A stretch of 56,177 nt of DNA from J089 sp964549745 (GTDB lineage Bacteria > Fidelibacterota > Marinisomatia > Marinisomatales > J089): contig CAZJWP010000002.1 of assembly GCA_964549745.1 (NCBI GenBank), positions 1-56,177 on the forward strand. The letters run 5' to 3'. Within the stretch, counting starts at the first letter, position 1. The number at the start of each line of letters is the position of its first letter. The notes below the pieces were generated by a model. The model was given only the letters and a program-made list of their open reading frames with translations. It had not been told where the DNA came from and did no database searches. A program made the position numbers and the translations under genes. Below, in pieces: positions 1-8,214 of the stretch.

Positions 1-54
1 TTTTACGGGCCCGGAGGTTGGGCGCAGGGTATTGGAATTAAGTGGAATATTTAA
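1..54 (+). CDS. C-terminal tail of an outer-membrane protein (partial)
   Basis: Frame 1 is open from the first base to a TAA at 52-54 and encodes 17 residues ending GIGIKWNI. Alternating glycine/hydrophobic residues with an aromatic near the C-terminus are typical of the last strand of an outer-membrane beta-barrel, so this is probably the end of a barrel or TonB-receptor gene cut by the window edge. The fragment is too short to assign a family. A stop in the same frame (TGA 55-57) follows immediately. Confidence 0.35.
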   Translation, partial: FYGPGGWAQGIGIKWNI

Positions 55-57
55 TGA

Positions 58-270
58 GGCGTATCCGAAAAGGTCATTTCTTTTAGAATTAATGAGATCA
101 CTACCCACTTCAGGGGTGTATTTAAAAATGATAGGGATAAGGAATTAAATATAGATGTGATTACAATATCTATTACCTACCTAATCGTTGTGTCCGACCC
201 TTACGGAGTAGACTCATTAAATAATCAGGAACAATTTATTAAATTATTAAATAATTTTATGAATATGTAA
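58..270 (+). other. Start-less open stretch, possible gene remnant
   Basis: After the double stop at 52-57, frame 1 is open again for about 70 codons until TAA at 268-270, in a very AT-rich stretch where stops should be frequent. No ATG occurs before codon 69, so there is no plausible start. The translation (for example ITISITYLIVVSDPYG) looks protein-like, but I recognise no family. It may be a decayed gene or chance. The rest of the gap up to 296 holds nothing else I can identify. Confidence 0.2.
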
Positions 271-296
271 AATATTATTAAGTATTATTAGTTATT

Positions 297-305
297 TGTT
301 ATAAT
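297..305 (+). promoter_or_regulatory. Extended -10 promoter for the Lrp/AsnC gene
   Basis: The sequence TGTTATAAT is a perfect extended -10 element (TGn + TATAAT, hexamer at 300-305). No -35 match lies 16-18 bp upstream, as expected for extended -10 promoters. Transcription would begin about 7 bp downstream, at or beside the A of the ATG at 313. There is no room for a Shine-Dalgarno site, so the mRNA would be leaderless. Confidence 0.55.
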
Positions 306-312
306 TTATTCA

Positions 313-768
313 ATGACAATTGATACAAAAGACCGCCAAATTCTGAGTTGTCTACAGGAAAATTCACGCATGACAGCCAGCGAAATCGCAACACGGGTTG
401 GAATATCCACTCCAACGGTTGGCGAACGAATTCACAAACTGCAGGAAAGCGGAATCATCACGGCTTTTTCCGCGGCCATTGATGCCCGCAAGTTGGGTAT
501 CGATCTCCTGGCTTTTATCAATGTGGACAGTTCTTCTTCGGAACATTATGAAGAATTTGTCGGCAACGCTCGCCAACATCCCGCAATCCAGGAATGCCAT
601 TCCATCACCGGCGGCGGGAGTCATCTCTTGAAAGTCCGCGCGAAGAATTCCGCCGATCTGGAAAAGCTTTTACGGGAAATCCAACGTTGGCCCGGAGTAG
701 TGCGGACCCATACGATGGTGGTTCTGTCCTCCTACAAGGAATCACTATCCCTGGATCTGAGCGAATAG
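313..768 (+). CDS. Lrp/AsnC-family transcriptional regulator
   Basis: The protein has 151 residues, the normal size for this family. Residues 1-60 form the AsnC-type winged helix-turn-helix, with the recognition region around ATRVGISTPTVGERIHKL. Residues 65-140 form the RAM/AsnC ligand-binding domain that makes octamers and binds amino acids, with its Gly-rich turn at SITGGGSHLL. It sits 32 bp upstream of glnA on the same strand, so local control of glutamine synthetase in response to an amino acid is the likely role (inference). The ATG follows a TATAAT box by only 7 bp and lacks a ribosome-binding site, which suggests a leaderless transcript. Confidence 0.9.
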   Translation: MTIDTKDRQILSCLQENSRMTASEIATRVGISTPTVGERIHKLQESGIITAFSAAIDARKLGIDLLAFINVDSSSSEHYEEFVGNARQHPAIQECHSITGGGSHLLKVRAKNSADLEKLLREIQRWPGVVRTHTMVVLSSYKESLSLDLSE

Positions 769-800
769 ATTAAAACCCATACCCAAGAATCAGGAGTCAC

Positions 801-2129
801 ATGAAACCCGAAGAAATACTAAAATCATCCAAAGAGCTGAACATCAAGTTCGTTGACATGCAGTTCACCGATCTGCCCGGCATTTTGAAAGCGGTAACAA
901 TTCCGGTAAGTAAACTGGCGGAGGCGCTGGAGAATAACATCTGGTTTGACGGGTCGTCCATTGAGGGATTTACACGAATTTTTGAGAGTGATATGTACCT
1001 GAAACCGGATCCTGAAAGTTGGGCCCTAATTCCTTGGACCCAGGGAACCGGCCGGGAAACCGCCCGATTGATTTGCGATGTTCACCTTCCGGACGGCGCC
1101 CAATATCCCGGTGCTCCGCGAACTATTTTACGGAGACAAATAGAAATCGCTAAAAAAATGGGTTATGAGTTTAATGTAGGCCCTGAGTTAGAATTTTTTC
1201 TTTTCCGAAAAGAAAATGGCGATATCCGACCCTTACCCCATGATCGTGGCGGTTATTTTGATCAATCCACAGATTTGGCCACGGCCATTCGCCAGGATAT
1301 GACCCGGGCATTGCAGACCTTAAACATCGATGTGGAAGCGCTTCACCACGAAGTGGCAGAGGGACAGCATGAAATCGATTTTCGGTACGGTGACGCCCTG
1401 ACTGTTGCCGATAATGCGGTGACATTTAAGTATGCTGTGAAAGCCATTGCGCATCAAAACGGACTTCATGCCACGTTCATGCCCAAGCCAATTTCCCACA
1501 TCAATGGTTCCGGAATGCACGTCCACCAAAGCTTGTTTAAGGATTCAACAAATGTATTCTACGACGAGCATGGGAAAAATCACCTGTCAGATACAGCGCG
1601 GTATTTCATTGGCGGCCAGTTGAAACATGCCCGAGCCATGGCTGCATTGCTGAATCCCACTGTGAATTCCTACAAACGTTTAGTCCCGGGTTATGAGGCT
1701 CCTGTCTACATTTCCTGGGCGAACACCAATCGGTCGGCTCTCATTCGTATCCCGCGCTACACACCCGGCCGGGAAAATTCCACTCGTTGTGAATTGCGTT
1801 GCCCCGATCCGTCCTCGAATCCCTACCTGGTATTCACCGTAATGCTGGCCGCCGGATTAGATGGAATTCGCAACAAGATTACGCCGCCCAATCCGCTGGA
1901 AGAGAATATCTTTGCCCTGACTGAAGCTGATTTGAAACTCAAAGAAGTGTCCACACTCCCGGCCTCGCTCCGCGAAGCCATTGACGCACTTGAAGCGGAT
2001 ACAGTCATCTGTGATGCCTTGGGACCATCGGCTTTGGAAGCCTATACCAATGCCAAGCGCGCCGAATGGAAAGGGTATGCCACCAGTGTGTCCCAATGGG
2101 AATTGGAAAACTACCTGGAAGTGTACTGA
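801..2129 (+). CDS. glnA: Glutamine synthetase, type I (alpha-like)
   Basis: This enzyme makes glutamine from glutamate, ammonia and ATP as a cytosolic dodecamer. The 442-residue length fits the GSI-alpha group (about 440) rather than GSI-beta (about 470). Visible family motifs are DGSSIEGF near residue 50, metal-binding GPELEFFLF, ATP-site NGSGMHVHQS, and the C-terminal RYTPGRENSTRCELRCPDPS block. Where GSI-beta carries the adenylylated tyrosine (NLYDL-type) this protein reads ENIFAL, so GlnE-type adenylylation should not apply. Control is more likely by feedback and by the upstream Lrp/AsnC regulator. An AGGAG site precedes the ATG, and a strong terminator follows the gene. Confidence 0.95.
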   Translation: MKPEEILKSSKELNIKFVDMQFTDLPGILKAVTIPVSKLAEALENNIWFDGSSIEGFTRIFESDMYLKPDPESWALIPWTQGTGRETARLICDVHLPDGAQYPGAPRTILRRQIEIAKKMGYEFNVGPELEFFLFRKENGDIRPLPHDRGGYFDQSTDLATAIRQDMTRALQTLNIDVEALHHEVAEGQHEIDFRYGDALTVADNAVTFKYAVKAIAHQNGLHATFMPKPISHINGSGMHVHQSLFKDSTNVFYDEHGKNHLSDTARYFIGGQLKHARAMAALLNPTVNSYKRLVPGYEAPVYISWANTNRSALIRIPRYTPGRENSTRCELRCPDPSSNPYLVFTVMLAAGLDGIRNKITPPNPLEENIFALTEADLKLKEVSTLPASLREAIDALEADTVICDALGPSALEAYTNAKRAEWKGYATSVSQWELENYLEVY

Positions 2130-2150
2130 CCTGATTTTCGATTATTAACC

Positions 2151-2192
2151 AAAAGCATCCTGGAAGTTCGTGATATTCAGGATGCTTTTTTT
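2151..2192 (+). terminator. Rho-independent terminator after glnA
   Basis: The arms AAAAGCATCCTG (2151-2162) and CAGGATGCTTTT (2178-2189) pair perfectly around a 15-base loop and run into a T-rich tail. This isolates the regulator-glnA unit from the next gene. Confidence 0.85.
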
Positions 2193-2245
2193 GTGTCTTG
2201 ATCTAATTAAAATCAACCACTTACTTTATAATGACATACAATAGG

Positions 2246-2290
2246 GTTGACAATAATCCATATAATATAGTTGACAATAGGTTGACAATA
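2246..2290 (+). promoter_or_regulatory. Triple GTTGACAATA direct-repeat array, upstream copy
   Basis: Three exact copies of GTTGACAATA start at 2246, 2270 and 2281, with start-to-start spacings of 24 and 11 bp. The array lies just upstream of the HTH-ATPase gene at 2323. The last copy contains a perfect -35 hexamer TTGACA. The same three-copy layout with the same spacings recurs at 3328-3372. This looks like an operator for the HTH protein encoded between the two arrays (inference). Confidence 0.65.
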
Positions 2291-2311
2291 ACATATCTTC
2301 ACAAAGATAAT
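2282..2311 (+). promoter_or_regulatory. Sigma70-type promoter for the HTH-ATPase gene
   Basis: TTGACA (2282-2287) and GATAAT (2306-2311) are separated by 18 bp. Transcription would start near 2318, only about 5 bp before the ATG at 2323, and no Shine-Dalgarno sequence is visible. The -35 lies inside the third GTTGACAATA repeat, so a protein bound to the array would compete with or position RNA polymerase. Confidence 0.5.
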
Positions 2312-2322
2312 GAACACATATT

Positions 2323-3345
2323 ATGACAACTTCTGAAAAAATAACCCAACTCCTTTCGTCTACAAAATCTGTCACCGGGAAAGAACTGACTGAATCGCTG
2401 GGTATATCGCGGCAGGCATTGAATAAACATATTCAAAAATTGATTAAATCCGGAACAATCGTTAAAGAGGGCGTAACCAAAGGTGTTTCCTATCGATTGG
2501 TTTCGCAGGTTAGCGAACCACACGAGACCGCATATCAACACCGCTTTGATCTGCCACAACTGGAAGAAGATAAGGCTTTCAGCCAAATCGCGTTTCGATT
2601 GAACCTAAATCGGGATTTACGTGCAAACGTTTTTGAGATTTTCCGCTATGCTTTTATGGAAATATTAAATAATGCTATTGATCACTCCAAATCTGCCAAG
2701 GCAACGGTGCTGGTCGCACTGGAACCCTATTCCTGTTCGTTTACAGTAAATGACGGCGGGATCGGAGTCTTCCATTCCATTGAAAAGAAATTCAACCTGG
2801 ATGGTGAGCATGTTGCCGTTGGAGAATTGGTAAAAGGAAAAATGACCACAGCGCCGGAAAAGCATACCGGCGAAGGTCTATTCTTTACGTCAAAATGCAG
2901 TGATTTGCTCAAGTTGAAATCCCATCGCCTGGTGTTGACTATTGATAATCGGAACCACGACGTAATTCTTCAGGAAAGTCGTTTTAATAAAGGAACTGAA
3001 GTTCATTTTGAAATTGCCCGAAATTCAAAACGAAAACTAGAAAACGTGTTCCAAACTTTTGCGCCAAAGGACTTTGAGTATCAATTTGAACGAACGCATG
3101 TATCCGTTGCCTTGTTTGAAAACGAGTATCTTTCCCGGTCTGAAGCCCGACGCCTGTTAACAGGTCTGGATAAATTCAGTGAAGTAATCCTGGATTTTAA
3201 GAATGTGAAATCATTGGGTCGAAGTTTCGTAGATGAAGTTTTCCGCGTGTTTCCCAATATACATCCGGATGTGAAAATCAAACCGGTCAACTTATCTCCG
3301 GCACTGGCAACTATGTTCGATATACTGGTTGACAATAATGAATAA
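2323..3345 (+). CDS. HTH - histidine-kinase-like ATPase - STAS-like (DUF4325-type) regulator
   Basis: The 340-residue soluble protein has three parts. Residues 1-60 are a winged helix-turn-helix (SLGISRQALNKHIQKL). Residues about 85-225 are a GHKL/HATPase_c fold with an N-box (FMEILNNAIDHS), DGGIG, and a G-rich lid (KHTGEGLFF). Residues 265-335 resemble the DUF4325 STAS-like domain (LDFKNVKSLGRSFVDEVFRVF spans its core). There is no receiver, transmembrane segment or obvious phospho-His, so this is not a classical two-component kinase. Family knowledge assigns no firm function to this architecture. It is flanked by matching GTTGACAATA arrays, which suggests that it regulates itself and the TonB receptor downstream. 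The last repeat array begins inside its final codons. Confidence 0.75.
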   Translation: MTTSEKITQLLSSTKSVTGKELTESLGISRQALNKHIQKLIKSGTIVKEGVTKGVSYRLVSQVSEPHETAYQHRFDLPQLEEDKAFSQIAFRLNLNRDLRANVFEIFRYAFMEILNNAIDHSKSAKATVLVALEPYSCSFTVNDGGIGVFHSIEKKFNLDGEHVAVGELVKGKMTTAPEKHTGEGLFFTSKCSDLLKLKSHRLVLTIDNRNHDVILQESRFNKGTEVHFEIARNSKRKLENVFQTFAPKDFEYQFERTHVSVALFENEYLSRSEARRLLTGLDKFSEVILDFKNVKSLGRSFVDEVFRVFPNIHPDVKIKPVNLSPALATMFDILVDNNE

Positions 3346-3372
3346 TATGGAATTGACAATAAGTTGACAAAC
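3328..3372 (+). promoter_or_regulatory. Triple GTTGACAATA-type array, downstream copy
   Basis: GTTGACAATA (3328), ATTGACAATA (3352) and GTTGACAAAC (3363) repeat with spacings of 24 and 11 bp, exactly as in the array at 2246-2290. The first copy overlaps the last codons of the HTH-ATPase gene. The array ends 31 bp before the TonB-receptor start. No good -10 lies at normal distance from its last TTGACA; TATTTT at 3392 is 22 bp away. This promoter may therefore need help from the bound protein (inference). Confidence 0.6.
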
Positions 3373-3403
3373 CGAAGTTCTCATTGAAGGGTATTTTCCT
3401 AAA

Positions 3404-5575
3404 TTGAAGAATCGTCAACTCGTTGTTTTCCTGTTTTGCGGACAGGTCATCTTTGGACAATCGGTATTCAGAGCCCGGGTATTTGACCGGAATACACATT
3501 GGCCACTTGCCGGTACGAATGTTTTGTTTGATTCCCTTAGAACCGGCGGGATTACCGATAGTACCGGTTTCGTGAAGATTGCAGATGTTCCAAATGGTAA
3601 TTTTAAGGTCACTTTTTCTTACATTGGTTACCGGGAACTAAACCGGCATTTCTCCTTCCCATTACACAATCCGGACACCGTTTTTACCCTTGAAATGGCA
3701 CCGGAAGCGATCGCCTCAAAAAGTGTGACGGTTACGTCCACCCGAACGAACGGTGTTCCGGAAAACAGCCCTGTACGGGTGGAAGTTCTCGGGCATGAAG
3801 AAGTACTGGAGGAAATTGCCATACGGCCGGGAAATATATCCAAACTCATGGGTGAAACCTCCGGTATCCAGGTTCAACAAACTTCAGCGATTACAGGGAA
3901 TGTGAGTTTCCGGCTTCAGGGTTTGCCCGGTCGATACACCCAGTTACTAAAAGATGGATTTCCGCTGTATGGGGGCTTTGCATCCGGACTCTCTCTCCTC
4001 CAGATTCCACCACTGGATTTACAACAGGTGGAAGTTATCAAAGGTTCTGTGTCCGCTTTATACGGCAGCGATGCTGTGGCTGGTATTGTTAATTTAATTA
4101 CAAAACCACCGGAAGAAATTCCCCAATGGTCTGTGATTTTAAACCAGACTCAAAAAGGCGGACAGGATTTCAGCTCTTATTATTCGGGACGCCGGGGAAC
4201 CACAGGGGTCACACTTTTAGCAAAACACAGCCGGCAAAAGGCCAAAGATTTTGATCACGACGGATTCACCGATTTACCCAGACTCCGTCAATACACATTG
4301 AATCCAAAGTTTTATTATACGCCGGATCCAAACACGACCATGATGTTTGGACTCTCCGCCGCTTCGGAAATCCGGACCGGCGGCGACCGGACCGCTGTCA
4401 TCAATCAACCGGATTCGGCTCATCCTTTCATTGAAAAGCACAACTCTAATCGCGTTACATCGCAATTCAAGATTGAGCGGAAGTTTAACAACAACAATCA
4501 GGTGACTTTTAAGAACAGCTTTAATGATTTTACGCGGGATATATCACGAAACACGGATTCGTTCAATGGCCGCCAGTTTTCCGGATATTCGGAACTTTCC
4601 GGGTTGGTCCACTGGCATCATCACACCGGGGTTGGCGGTATCGATTTTCTGACGGACAGATTCCGGGATTTAAGGGAGATGCCCACACTCAACTATCGGA
4701 ATTCAACAGTTGGAATCTTTCTTCAGGATGACTGGAAACCCGTCCTGAAGTGGCTGGTTCAGGGCAGCTTAAGATGGGATCAAAACAGTGCCTTTGGCCG
4801 GTTTATCCTTCCCCGATTTTCATTGCTTTACAAAATTTCCGATCGGCTGCAGGCGCGAGTCGGTGCCGGTACAGGATATAAAATACCCACATTTTTCACC
4901 AGTGAAGCGGAGGAACGGATTTATCAAAATGTTCGGTCCCTCCCATCGGAAACCGAAGCGGAATTATCCCGTAGTGTAAATCTTGATTTCACGTATCACG
5001 TTGTAAACGGGGAATTCCTGTTCACCCTGAATCAGGCATTTTATTACACGATTATTCAGAATTCGCTTATGGCAAACGCCGATTCCCTGGCTGCCGGAGT
5101 TTTGGTATACCGGAATGCAAACAAACCGATGGTGAGTCAAGGGATCGATATCAATCTGAAGGCAGCACTGGATGAGTTGGTGCTGTTTGTTGATTATTCC
5201 TTCACAGACGCGCAGAAGAAATATGATCCAATCCATCCTTACCTGGAACTCACGCCAATTCAAAAGCTGAACATGACGCTGAGCTACGAAGCAGAAGGAA
5301 GCTGGCGTTCCGGGATTGAGGCTTTCTATACGGGACATCAATATCTGCCGGATCAATCCAAAACACCGGCTTTCTGGACGTTTGGTCTCATGGCAGAAAA
5401 GATATTTAAACGATTTTCGGTGACCGGAAATGTGGAAAACGTCACCGATATACACCAGTCTCAGTTCGGACCGGTAGTGACCGGTCCGGTGACAGCTCCG
5501 GTTTTTCGGCCGATCTACGCACCGTTAGACGGATTAATGGCTAATGTAGCGGTGGAGATTCATTTAAACATTTGA
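3404..5575 (+). CDS. TonB-dependent outer-membrane receptor
   Basis: The protein has 723 residues, the usual size for the family. An N-terminal signal segment is followed by a carboxypeptidase-regulatory-like beta-sandwich (about 20-105, ending with the ALEM/VTVTSTR-type linker). Next come the plug domain (about 125-235, with VEVIKGSVSALYGSDAVAGIVN) and a 22-strand barrel to the C-terminus. The substrate cannot be read from sequence; plug features are of the BtuB/FepA siderophore or cofactor type. The best in-frame start is TTG at 3404, with only a weak GAAGG upstream. The gene follows the second GTTGACAATA array, so it is probably controlled by the HTH-ATPase protein upstream. Confidence 0.85.
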   Translation: MKNRQLVVFLFCGQVIFGQSVFRARVFDRNTHWPLAGTNVLFDSLRTGGITDSTGFVKIADVPNGNFKVTFSYIGYRELNRHFSFPLHNPDTVFTLEMAPEAIASKSVTVTSTRTNGVPENSPVRVEVLGHEEVLEEIAIRPGNISKLMGETSGIQVQQTSAITGNVSFRLQGLPGRYTQLLKDGFPLYGGFASGLSLLQIPPLDLQQVEVIKGSVSALYGSDAVAGIVNLITKPPEEIPQWSVILNQTQKGGQDFSSYYSGRRGTTGVTLLAKHSRQKAKDFDHDGFTDLPRLRQYTLNPKFYYTPDPNTTMMFGLSAASEIRTGGDRTAVINQPDSAHPFIEKHNSNRVTSQFKIERKFNNNNQVTFKNSFNDFTRDISRNTDSFNGRQFSGYSELSGLVHWHHHTGVGGIDFLTDRFRDLREMPTLNYRNSTVGIFLQDDWKPVLKWLVQGSLRWDQNSAFGRFILPRFSLLYKISDRLQARVGAGTGYKIPTFFTSEAEERIYQNVRSLPSETEAELSRSVNLDFTYHVVNGEFLFTLNQAFYYTIIQNSLMANADSLAAGVLVYRNANKPMVSQGIDINLKAALDELVLFVDYSFTDAQKKYDPIHPYLELTPIQKLNMTLSYEAEGSWRSGIEAFYTGHQYLPDQSKTPAFWTFGLMAEKIFKRFSVTGNVENVTDIHQSQFGPVVTGPVTAPVFRPIYAPLDGLMANVAVEIHLNI

Positions 5576-5669
5576 GTATGCCTGAAAGGTGTTACCTGTC
5601 TTTTGACATGACACAGACGCCGTCTCTGCTAGAACCTAACCTGAATAATTCAGGCTAAAGCCTACATCC

Positions 5670-5882
5670 TTAAAACTTGATTATGTCGATTCCGTCATTC
5701 CCATGATCCATCATTAATCCTGCTTGGAATCGGGTGAGCCGGGAACCTAAATTTTGATCCGGTTCAGACTTATACCACACGTCCTTGCTCCGCTTATTCA
5801 TCACATCCACGCCTAAATTTGTGGAATCCTGTATACTCAAACGGATTCGCCGCATCCGTCCCTCCACACGAATTTTCAGCAA
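5670..5882 (-). CDS. Hypothetical small basic protein (uncertain)
   Basis: The 325-bp space between the TonB receptor and kdsB is mostly open on the minus strand. From a possible TTG at 5882 the frame encodes about 70 residues, rich in Arg near its start (VEGRMRRIRLS) and ending GIDIIKF. Composition looks coding-like but I recognise no family, and no ribosome-binding site is clear. The frame also continues upstream into kdsB antisense, which weakens the call. The rest of the gap (5576-5669) has only a small hairpin around CCTGAATAATTCAGG. Confidence 0.25.
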   Translation of the reverse strand: MLKIRVEGRMRRIRLSIQDSTNLGVDVMNKRSKDVWYKSEPDQNLGSRLTRFQAGLMMDHGNDGIDIIKF

Positions 5883-5900
5883 TCCAGCCGAACATAACGC

Positions 5901-6608
5901 ATGATTGCCGGGATCATTCCTGCCCGGTTGGGTTCCACTCGATTTCCGCGGAAAATCCTGGCGGATATTGATGGAAAACCCATGATCATCCGGGTAGCTG
6001 AACAAGCATCCAAAGCCCAATTACCGGACCGGATCATTGTGGCCGTGGATGATGAGGAAGTGGCGAAAATCGTCAAATCCCACGACTTCGAACCCATGCT
6101 CACTTCCCCTGAACATCCTTCCGGGACCGATCGTGTGGCGGAAGCGGCACAAAAAATCGGCGCCGATATTATCATCAATATACAAGGTGATGAACCGCGA
6201 ATGGACCCGGACATAATCGATGGTATGGTCACGGAATGTGAGCAAAACCCGGATGCGCTTATCACCGCCGTTTCGACGGACCTTACCCCGGCTGATTTAC
6301 TCAATCCCAATGTGGTCAAAGCTCGGTTGGACGCCGGAGGACGGGCCCTAACTTTTTTACGGGAAATCCCCCTGAATGACCCCGGTGGTTATTACCGGCA
6401 CCTGGGCATGTACGGTTATTCCGGGGATTTATTGAAAAAATATACCACCCTACCGCCCAGTGAACATGAGCGCCAATTACGTTTGGAACAATGGCGGGCG
6501 CTGGATAATCAAATTCCGATTGTATGTATCGTTACCAATTATCCTTACCGGGGAATCGACACCCCGGAAGACCTCAATCAGATAGGAAAAATTTATGACA
6601 CCGACTAA
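5901..6608 (+). CDS. kdsB: 3-deoxy-manno-octulosonate cytidylyltransferase
   Basis: The enzyme activates Kdo with CTP to CMP-Kdo for lipid A inner-core assembly in the cytosol. Its 235 residues are slightly short for KdsB (about 245-255) but complete. Motifs include the N-terminal nucleotide loop IIPARLGSTRFPRK, HPSGTDRVAEA, and the metal-binding INIQGDEP. The 3' end overlaps pyrG by 14 bp, which couples CMP-Kdo synthesis to the enzyme that supplies its CTP. It opens a long plus-strand block of envelope and housekeeping genes. Confidence 0.93.
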   Translation: MIAGIIPARLGSTRFPRKILADIDGKPMIIRVAEQASKAQLPDRIIVAVDDEEVAKIVKSHDFEPMLTSPEHPSGTDRVAEAAQKIGADIIINIQGDEPRMDPDIIDGMVTECEQNPDALITAVSTDLTPADLLNPNVVKARLDAGGRALTFLREIPLNDPGGYYRHLGMYGYSGDLLKKYTTLPPSEHERQLRLEQWRALDNQIPIVCIVTNYPYRGIDTPEDLNQIGKIYDTD

Positions 6609-8214
6609 ACCTGTAAAATACATTTTTGTTTTGGGAGGCGTGATATCCGGACTGGGCAAAGGAATTGCAGCCGCCAGTATTGGTTACCTGCTGAAAAGCT
6701 CCGGTCTCCGTGTGACGATCCTCAAGCTGGATCCTTACTTGAATGTGGATCCCGGCACCATGAATCCCTATCAGCACGGCGAAGTGTTTGTCCTGGATGA
6801 CGGATCGGAAACGGATTTGGATTTGGGTCATTACGAGCGCTTTATCGATGTGGATATGAGCAAGAATAACAATGCCACCACGGGTCAGATTTACAGTACG
6901 GTACTGGACAAGGAACGTAAAGGCGATTATTTAGGTGAAACGATCCAGGTTATTCCCCACATAACGGATGAGATCAAACAAAGGATCAGATTGGTTAACA
7001 CACCGAAACAATACGATGTTGTAATCTGTGAAGTAGGCGGGACGGTTGGTGATATCGAAAGTTTGCCCTTCCTGGAAGCAATCAGACAATTATCAGTAGA
7101 GGTTGGTTACCACAATGCCATGATCGTTCACGTCACCTTGCTTCCTTATGTCAAAGCCAGCGAGGAACTGAAAACCAAACCTACCCAGCATTCGGTAATG
7201 AAATTGCGGGAAATCGGGCTGTTCCCGGATGTGATCCTTTGCCGGACGGACCAACCGGTACGACGTTCGGTGAGGGACAAGATTGCTCTGTTCTGCAATG
7301 TGCCGCCTTCCCACGTGGTTGTTGGAAAAGAAGTTAAAAGCATCTATGAAGTGCCGTTGGTTTTGGATCAACAAAATGTGGGGAAAATTCTGGCGGAGCG
7401 GCTCAAACTGGAGTCTTTGCCGGACACAACAGTACTCAAAGATTTTATTCAACGGTATCGACGTCCCAAACACACGGTAACCATCGCCATGTGCGGGAAA
7501 TACACGGAGTTACCCGATGCCTACAAAAGTGTACTGGAAGCGTTCATTCATGCCGGAGTGGAAAACAATGCCCGGGTGAATCTGATCTGGGTTTCCACGG
7601 AAGACGTAACCAACGATAAACAAGCCGCCGAAATGTTTGCGGATGTTCAGGGGATCCTGTTACTTCCCGGCTTCGGATCGCGCGGCGGCGAGGGAAAAAT
7701 CCGTTGCGCCCGCTATGCCCGGGAAAACAAGATTCCCTACTTGGGGATTTGCCTGGGATTGCAGTGTGCCGTGATCGATTTTACCCGTCAGGTTTGCGGA
7801 CTATCGAAAGCCAACTCCACTGAATTTGAACCGAAAACGCCCAATCCCGTGATTGACCTGATGGAATCGCAACGGGCGATCAAACGGAAGGGCGGAACCA
7901 TGCGCCTGGGCGCTTACGATTGCGAAGTGAAGCCGGGAACAAGAGCCTTTGCAGCTTATCGAAAACGAAATATCAGCGAACGGCATCGGCATCGCTGGGA
8001 AGTGAACAACCGTTACCGGGCCCGGCTTGAAAATGCCGGATTGGTCATTTCCGGAGTGAACCCGGAGCTTAATCTGGTTGAAATTATCGAATTAAAGGAC
8101 CATCCCTGGTTTGTGGCGACGCAATTTCATCCTGAGCTGAAAAGCCGGGTGACCCATGCTCATCCATTGTTCAGGGAATTTGTGAAAGCGGCGGTAAAAT
8201 ACTCCAATTCATAG
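6595..8214 (+). CDS. pyrG: CTP synthase
   Basis: This enzyme converts UTP, ATP and glutamine to CTP. The 539-residue length is standard. Residues 1-270 are the amidoligase domain, with the P-loop GVISGLGKGIAAASIG and the conserved SKNNNATTGQIY and CEVGGTVGDIES segments. Residues 290-535 are a class I glutaminase with nucleophile Cys in GICLGLQCAV and the His-Glu pair in ATQFHPELKSR. The gene begins inside kdsB, so the two are translationally coupled. Confidence 0.96.
   Translation: MTPTKPVKYIFVLGGVISGLGKGIAAASIGYLLKSSGLRVTILKLDPYLNVDPGTMNPYQHGEVFVLDDGSETDLDLGHYERFIDVDMSKNNNATTGQIYSTVLDKERKGDYLGETIQVIPHITDEIKQRIRLVNTPKQYDVVICEVGGTVGDIESLPFLEAIRQLSVEVGYHNAMIVHVTLLPYVKASEELKTKPTQHSVMKLREIGLFPDVILCRTDQPVRRSVRDKIALFCNVPPSHVVVGKEVKSIYEVPLVLDQQNVGKILAERLKLESLPDTTVLKDFIQRYRRPKHTVTIAMCGKYTELPDAYKSVLEAFIHAGVENNARVNLIWVSTEDVTNDKQAAEMFADVQGILLLPGFGSRGGEGKIRCARYARENKIPYLGICLGLQCAVIDFTRQVCGLSKANSTEFEPKTPNPVIDLMESQRAIKRKGGTMRLGAYDCEVKPGTRAFAAYRKRNISERHRHRWEVNNRYRARLENAGLVISGVNPELNLVEIIELKDHPWFVATQFHPELKSRVTHAHPLFREFVKAAVKYSNS

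Noticed and set aside
2229..2240. A fourth, degenerate TTGACAATA-like copy (AATGACATACAA) before the upstream array
   Set aside because: It has several mismatches, its spacing to the first true copy does not fit the 24/11 pattern, and no equivalent precedes the downstream array.
2246..2290. CRISPR-like array
   Set aside because: Repeats are only 10 bp with 14- and 1-bp spacers, there are no cas genes, and the same layout recurs before another gene, which fits an operator.
5883..6020. Extension of the minus-strand frame at 5670 to a start inside kdsB
   Set aside because: This part is antisense to well-conserved kdsB codons. Only the portion outside kdsB was kept as a low-confidence call.
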